NCBI GenBank assembly: GCA_963070105.1 | Contig: OY718806.1 | Span: 9,674,190-9,738,189 of the forward strand | From: Litomosoides sigmodontis | Lineage: Eukaryota; Nematoda; Chromadorea; Rhabditida; Onchocercidae | DNA: 64,000 nucleotides | Direction of reading: 5' to 3' | In this document: positions 58,101 through 64,000 of the stretch, piece after piece | Layout: the number at the start of each line of letters is the position of its first letter | Position numbering within the stretch: the stretch's first letter is position 1 | Program-made: the position numbers and the translations under genes | Notes under the pieces: model-generated | The model's database searches: none | What the model was told of the DNA's origin: nothing | Seen by the model: the letters and a program-made list of their open reading frames with translations, nothing else

Positions 58101-59576
58101 TATCTAAAATTTTAAATTCTTTTTTTTTGGTTGTTGAAATTAGCAAGAAAGAAAGCAAAGATTTATTTTAATTGGCTATTTTGTTGCAAAGCTTTTTCTT
58201 TTTTTTCGAAAAAAAAAACAAAATAAAAGTGTGCGTACTTATAGCTTCTGCATTTTTCATTCCTCACATCAACATTAAAAAGAAGTGCGCGATTATTACG
58301 TGGTAAACGGTACACGTATTCCACGTAACCTGGACGTACCAAATCAACGCTATAACTGAGCCTCGATAAACACGGAGAAGGCACATATATCAATTTTGAA
58401 TTTTGCACAATCCAACCTTTCCTGAAAATTTTAAGAAGCGCAAATCATTCATTCCTTCACTGCATGAACAACGTTTAAAGAAAAAAGGAAAATAACAATT
58501 TCTGTTGGTTTCATGAATGATAAAATTAGAATTTACCCTGTTGGGCAGTCCTCGAATGATTTCATATTGACACCTACGTTTCTTTCCGGTAAAATGTTGA
58601 CATTTTCCATTTCAAAATTTGGTGGAATTTGATCAAATGCATCATATCGAATGCCATTACCCAAGCTATAGGTACCTAGAATTATCATGAAATAATTTAA
58701 AACCAAAAAAATTCAATTTTTTTTAAACGAAATTTATGTAAAACATTAATGCAGCAAATTATTCAGCAAAAAGAATTAAAATAATTTTTTTTTAATTTTT
58801 TTTTTATTGCAAGGAGAGAGGGCGAAGTGTGGATGGTGGAATAAAATTAGTAGCATGGAAACCTTTTGGACAAAGTTGACATTGTTGGGTGACAATATCA
58901 AAATACATTCCAGGACTGCAGGTCGATGCTGAAACATATCTAATTGTTGTTTTCTCTTTATCAATAGTTATTATTGTTTCTGTGAGTGATATGATTTAAT
59001 TTAAATTACAATTTAGTTAGTTTAGCATGAATAGATGGAGAGAGAACTAAATTTCGCATTTAAATTATAAAAAAAAGTTATCGAATTAAAATTTGTTTAG
59101 CAATAATTTAATTAATGATAATATAATTATAAAATTTTAATTGTAAAAAAAGTAAATTTTAAATTTTAATTGTTAAAAAAACATTAATTGTAAATTTGGA
59201 GAAAAATTTTTTTTTTTATTTTGAAAATGAGCAAAAAAACAGACAGCAATTTACTCGTATCGGTAATGGTACTCCATCATCGCACTCAAAATTAGCCATT
59301 TTTGGTACCACAACGCGCCATCGCTTTCCATTTTCATCACATCTCGTATATTCGTATTGGAAATCATCGAAAATACATTTCCTACCAAATGTGCATGATA
59401 ATTCCATCCACCAAATAATTAATAACACAACAATACCTTAATGAAAATAATTATTAAACAATCATCTTTCCTTCTCTCTTTCTCTCTGTCTCTCCTCCTT
59501 TCTTTTTAGAGATGTAATTAATACAATTAGTAGTTATTAGCATTTAATATATAAGTACAATACCAGAATTCATCAT
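52138..59576 (-). CDS. ELAPOR: ELAPOR1/2 (KIAA1324/EIG121) family single-pass membrane protein, complete
   Basis: Exons in coding order: 59576-59564, 59436-59245, 58928-58863, 58675-58537, 58421-58239, 58084-57897, 57386-57240, 57065-56914, 56668-56557, 56248-56141, 55896-55658, 55571-55450, 55265-55097, 54793-54594, 54272-54107, 53923-53814, 53600-53515, 53415-53273, 53077-52914, 52829-52680, 52509-52395, 52278-52138; 1,034 aa, all in phase (human ELAPOR1 is about 1,013). Signal peptide MMNSGIVVLLIIWWMELSC, then RCDENGKRWRVVVP, repeated Cys-rich units (KCPGGTYSGIGATQCRFC), a region resembling mannose-6-phosphate receptor homology, and CPDGTCDGCLYHI. A membrane segment lies near residues 923-947 (LISGIILTVIILCAIIIMAY), followed by the conserved tail LEYKYMKLIEW. 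Family members sit in Golgi, endosome and lysosome membranes; in vertebrates they are linked to autophagy and survival. The nematode role is unknown to me. Confidence 0.93.
59564..59576 (-). other. ELAPOR: 13-base first coding exon of the ELAPOR gene
   Basis: ATG ATG AAT TCT G, then donor GTATTG. It supplies the start Met and completes a signal peptide whose hydrophobic core (IVVLLIIWW) is on the next exon. Without it the next exon has no N-terminal signal sequence. The next exon starts after TTAAG rather than the more usual TTTCAG. Confidence 0.75.
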
Positions 59577-60166
59577 TTTAGGACATTTGATAAGTAAAGC
59601 ATGATAAGTATGCCATCGTAATAATGTGACGAAAATGTTCGATAGCTATGGATTTTATTCGTGAAACCCGACAATTATTTTCGATAAATTAATGCTGAAA
59701 TATTTGTTCACTTCAAATTTATCAAATAACAAAAAAAATTAGCGAATTAAAAAAAACAAAACAAAAAAACGGAATGAAAAAGCTGATGATGGTGAGGATG
59801 GAACTAATTTATTAGGAATATTTTATAAAAAATATTAATGAAACCGTGTGTTCCCTTAAATATGCATCAATGGATAAAAATTCTTTTTCCATTAATTTTA
59901 ATTAAATTAGAAAAAGGTTTAAAATTGTGTTAGACTAAAAATATTCCATTCAATAAAAATTAGCATAAAAAATATTACACTCTGAAATTTACCACTCATC
60001 AAAACCCAACGACCTCTCATCGTCTCCAATCTTTCCACCATGAAAAGATGTTTATTTTTATAAAATGAAATACTCCCTCTCTCATTAGCGAACAAATAGT
60101 GTAAATCGGTATTGTAGCGTAACTAACTATCATAAATATTCACAATCCTAATCATACCATTATTCC

Positions 60167-60378
60167 TTACATTAGTAAAAGGGAGAGAGAGAGAGAGAGG
60201 GAGAGAGAAGTAGAGAAAAAAGCAGGAAGGAGGAAGAAGGATGATAATGATGATGATGATAGGGTAGGAGGAATTAGCAAGTAAATTGTGAAGATGAAAG
60301 TATCCGGATCGGTTGCATGAGAAGGCTGATTAGCGGCATTTGGAGCATTTCCATAGAAGTGACCAATCAATTCAAGGC
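60167..60378 (-). other. Weak candidate last exon of the unknown secreted-protein gene
   Basis: On the minus strand, an acceptor-like TTAGCTAAG at 60379 is followed by a frame in the phase needed after the exon ending at 62785. It reads LELIGHFYGNAPNAANQ, then low-complexity Ser/Leu from the GA microsatellite, to a stop at 60167. The first 30 codons lie in a patch richer in GC. The low-complexity end makes a real C-terminus doubtful. Confidence 0.2.
60181..60256. repeat. GA microsatellite followed by GAT units
   Basis: GAGAGAGAGA (60181-60208), then AG-rich sequence, then GATGAT units to about 60256. Confidence 0.8.
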
Positions 60379-61681
60379 CTTAGCTAAGGGCCAAGAGTTG
60401 AACACTGTTTTGTTCTTTCCTCTTCTCGCACTTCTTCCTCATTTGCGCTTCTCCTTTCATTTCATTTCATTTTCTCACCTCAGCACACTCATCAATCATT
60501 AATTCCATTTCAGTCTTTGTTTCCTTCCTTTTTTTTTCTTCATATCAGCGCTAAATTCAGTTCATTTTTTTTTTGTAATAAAATTTTTGGAATTTATTAT
60601 GAAAATTAACTGTGTACATTCGCTATTGCATCAAATGTCTCACCTGGCCGGGTCAGTAATAAGTAAATTTATAATTATTAGCATTTTAACTTTGATCCCA
60701 TATATTCTTCACTTTAGATGATTGAAATAATTTCGAATAAACAGTTAATTATTGATATATAAGTTTCCTTTGTTATTTTTACAAAAAAGAAAATTTCTAA
60801 TTTTTACGGTGAATTTTGTAACGAATGAATGTAGTGAAAAATATACGTTAAAAATGCATGTTGAAAAGTGTTTAGGATAAATGAGATGAGATGATAATTG
60901 CTAACCTTAACACGTCACTAATATCACTTATGAGACATTTCTTCAATAAATTTTCATCTATCGAATTAAAATTTCTTCCCTATTTGATTGGTGCTGTAAT
61001 TTTAGCTATCGTTTCGTTTCGGTGTAAATAACACAGTAACAGTGATTTCTGTTGATTTGAACAAATTCTTCGGATGTTTCAAATTTGGATGAAAAAATTG
61101 GTGAAATTTGTCGACTGTTTACTAGAATCAAACAACAGTAAGAAAACTTTGCTTAATTCCTTTACAATTTTTGCAAAGTAAACTCAAATATAACTAGCTA
61201 CTCATTTCACAACAAGCTGAACGATTACTCAAAATTACAATCTACTAGTAAAATACTGTTAAGTAAATAATGAATATTAATTTTGAATAAACCTACATAT
61301 ATATATATGCATTATTGAGCAATGCTTGTATCAATTTTTGACAGACAGATTAATGTTGAAAATAGAGGGGACATATGAGGGAGAGGGAATGAGTGTGAAA
61401 TTTGAGACATATAGGAGCACTATCAATTATGCAAACTTTCCATGAGATATGGAATAAATTTGTCAAGCATTACATTAGTAAGAGTAAAATAATAATTTGT
61501 TGGATCACGTTGAGTGACTAGTATTGTTCACGTAAAGTTACGCAATTATAAAATAATGTAAATGTGAATGAAAATTAAAATATTCAATTGGAAATGAATC
61601 GGAACAAATAAAGTGAGGCATTCATGGCTATATCGTTGAAGCATTTTTGCGTCACTCACTCATTTCAGCTAGGCTCTTTAG

Positions 61682-61687
61682 GCTCGC

Positions 61688-61718
<31 letters not shown>

Positions 61719-61719
61719 C
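61682..61719. repeat. CT microsatellite
   Basis: CTCGCTCTCTCTCTCCCTCT-type run, opposite in sense to the GA tract 1.5 kb to the left. Confidence 0.85.
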
Positions 61720-62784
61720 CGTGTTTCCTTTTAGGACACCTACTCATCGATTGCAGTGGTTAATCAATTGTATGCATAAATGAGTCAACTCTTTCATCCT
61801 ATGCTCTTTTCATTTAATTAGCTAAGTGTTTTCAATTTTGCACCGACTGTTAGCATCTGTTGAAGTGCAAAACATTAGTGATAAGGTGTAATCACTGGTG
61901 ATAATGTATAATATGATCATACCAAATTAATTTCGTATATTTCAAATCATAGCACTAATTGTGGCCAATTTCACAGATAATTAACGCGTACATTTAAGGC
62001 ATAACTTTTCCAAACGAATACATAAACATGATAACAGTAAAATTTGGCAAAAAAAATCTATGCATTCAATTTTTTAAATTTCACCTTATTGATAAATTTT
62101 ATTGTTATTTTCAAAATTATCCAAGCAGTACTTTTGCATTCAACCAAAGATACGTCAAGAAGCTTTTCCGAAACTCACAAATTTTTATGCTAAGAATGAG
62201 GAAAAAAACAGCGGAATTAAATGGAGTTTTTCATGACACCAAAAAGTAATTCGTATTTTAAATTACCAAAGATTTGAAATTTTATAATTATTTCTAAAAT
62301 AACACAAAGATAGAATGAAACACATGAGAAAACAAAGTATATTAAAAAAAAAAAAATTACACAGTGTATGCAAAAGACACGATAGGAAGTTAATTATTAT
62401 AAAGATATCACATATTTCGATATAATCATTAACGTTCTCCTGAAACGATTAAATCGTCTTTTTAATTTTAATCCAAATAAAATCAATATTAATTTGAAAT
62501 TTAACAAAGAAAAAGAAATAAATCTATCAGCTTGAAAATGATATTTTATAGAAAGAAGCATTTCGCTAAGCAATAATTTAACAAGGAAAAACAGCGGAAA
62601 AAAAATGACAATTTAAAACAAAAAATTAATTATTTCGGAACATTTTTTAAGCTCACTCTCACTTTTTTTCGCTCATTAATTATATCATAAATTCGTAATT
62701 TGTTTTCCCTTTCTCAATTTAGATATTTGCAAAAAAATAATTGATTGCGGGGAAATGTGATGAAAGAAAAAAAAAAGGCTTCAC

Positions 62785-63290
62785 CTGACTTAAGCGTCAA
62801 TCGATCACCTTTTCGAATATCGATAACGCTATCCCGTTCACTTATCATATCATCTGTTCGTAGTGATAACAGTTTGCCAAGTGCATGATCAGCACGGCTG
62901 ATTTGTTGCGGTGTTTCATCAGCATCATGATTGTGCATATGTCTACGTAATGCATGAATTTCCGAAATCTTAAAAAAGCAAAAAAAAAATAAACAAAATT
63001 TTTTTTTGAAATGTTTAATTAAATGAAACAAAAGGAAAATAAATGAAAAAAAATGTCGAAAATTTTCGCTTCTTATTCATCGATCTAGTCATTGCATCAA
63101 TAAATAAAAGAATAGATGAAATAACTAATTAAATATAAGCGTATGCTTTTTTTCTACGAAGAAAAATTAATTCAAAACATTTATTCCCAATTTTCCCACT
63201 GTTTGCTTATAAAATAATTTTAATGAAAGAACTTACTGATACGAACAAAACAATAAATATTAGATGAATATTGGTGTAGTAGCAACGCAT
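62785..63290 (-). CDS. 5' part of a secreted protein gene, unrecognised
   Basis: Exon 1, 63290-63237, encodes MRCYYTNIHLIFIVLFVS, a typical signal peptide, and ends at a consensus donor (GTAAGT). Exon 2, 62968-62785 (acceptor TTTAAG, donor CAG|GTGAAG), continues in phase: ISEIHALRRHMHNHD, then ADHALGKLLSLRTDD, then DSVIDIRKGDRLTLKS, ending in phase 1. There is no Cys in the 61 residues of exon 2. The last segment looks like the V-x-x-x-x-G-D-x-L-T-L start of an immunoglobulin-type strand, but the usual Cys is absent, so this is only a hint. A propeptide or neuropeptide precursor is an alternative; the basic pair RR would be a cleavage site. The 3' exons should lie to the left and are not identified with confidence. 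Confidence 0.5.
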
Positions 63291-63362
63291 TGGTAGAAAT
63301 TTCCAAACGTTTTATGTAAACGTTTCCTCCCTGCAACAATTTCTTTTACTTTACGAACAGAC

Positions 63363-63438
<76 letters not shown>

Positions 63439-63513
63439 AACACAGACACACATACACACACACGCACACGCACGCGTGAACACACACACGCACACGCAAA
63501 CACAGACACACAT

Positions 63514-63574
<61 letters not shown>

Positions 63575-64000
63575 AATGCAGCACACACGCAAAGACGATC
63601 AACCGATAAAAATTAGTACATCAATTACGATTGTTCATCTTCGGTCGATTTTTAAACTCAAAGATGTGCTAGAAAAATACGTACGTGTATGTATGTATGT
63701 ATGTGTGTTTGTATACATTTTACTTTACTTATCCATTTTTACAATTTTTTAAATTAATTGGTTAAAATATAGGACACTTTACTTCTTTATTGAAATGATG
63801 CATTATTTGTTATATATTTTTATAATTTATTTAACACATAAAATTAAATGATTTAAAAGTTAAATTTTTTTTTTTTAAGAAAACAAAGAAAAAAAAGACG
63901 AAATTAGAACGAGCATCTTCATACAACAATGAGAGGAAAACTGTGCATTTGTTGCTTGTATTAATGTTCCGTTCGATTTTTCATCCTTTACGAACAGGTT
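63291..64000. other. Region upstream of the unknown secreted-protein gene
   Basis: Dominated by the CA microsatellite at 63362-63571 and an ATGT run near 63690. Nothing coding is seen up to the window edge. Confidence 0.45.
63362..63571. repeat. Compound CA / CACACG microsatellite with an internal duplication
   Basis: A pure CA run (63364-63434), then variant units with CACGCAAACACAGACACACA that appear twice (near 63432 and 63492), then CA again. The tract lies 70 bases upstream of the start codon at 63290. Cys/Val open frames across it are products of the repeat. Confidence 0.95.

Larger units (their letters stand above)
59577..62784. other. Spacer upstream of ELAPOR, or long intron of the unknown secreted-protein gene
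   Basis: AT-rich, with a GA/GATGAT tract at 60181-60256 and a CT tract at 61682-61719. The only coding-like stretch is minus 60378-60167. No other exon is supported. Confidence 0.45.

Noticed and set aside
63260..63602. Val/Cys-rich open frames on the minus strand
   Set aside because: Readings of the CA microsatellite.

Overview
The window is AT-rich animal DNA from what is most likely a spirurid or filarial nematode. The evidence is many short exons split by introns of roughly 50 bases to several kb with T-rich acceptors ending in TTTCAG or TTTTAG, and a gene set of nematode type: a laminin beta chain of LAM-1 kind, a COL-99-like transmembrane collagen, and a DUO-1-like USP/OTU fusion. The species is not determined. 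All gene models were spliced by hand, joining exons only where boundaries and reading phase agree.

Layout, left to right. (1) 1464-10291, minus strand: a gene of about 32 exons, about 1,200 aa, encoding a ubiquitin-specific protease (USP) domain with an OTU-like domain inserted inside it. The USP cysteine box is present, but the His-box histidine reads Arg, and all three catalytic positions of the OTU part are replaced. (2) 11117-11696, plus strand: a candidate three-exon gene for a small Cys-containing protein with an acidic tail, not recognised. (3) 16746-28009, plus strand: a complete laminin beta chain, 34 exons and 1,791 aa in one unbroken frame, including one GC-AG intron. (4) 31784-33325: a perfect TAG/AGT trinucleotide array of 514 copies. 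(5) 35595-48529, plus strand: a membrane-anchored collagen of the MACIT class (COL-99 / collagen XIII-XXIII-XXV group), about 790 aa, with a furin-type site and signs of alternative first, middle and last exons. (6) 52138-59576, minus strand: a complete ELAPOR1/2 (KIAA1324) type single-pass receptor-like protein, 22 exons, 1,034 aa, beginning with a 13-base coding exon. (7) 62785-63290, minus strand: the first two coding exons of a secreted protein that is not recognised, with a weak candidate for its last exon at 60167-60378.

Functional picture. Two of the four large genes build extracellular matrix: the laminin beta subunit assembles with alpha and gamma chains into basement membrane, and the collagen sits on or is shed from the cell surface. 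ELAPOR-family proteins act in the endosome-lysosome-Golgi membrane system. The USP/OTU protein belongs to ubiquitin biology but may have lost catalysis. These are separate eukaryotic transcription units, not an operon. Intergenic DNA and large introns are rich in GA/CT, CA/TG and AT-rich trinucleotide microsatellites. I found no tRNA, rRNA, CRISPR array or recognisable transposon gene.
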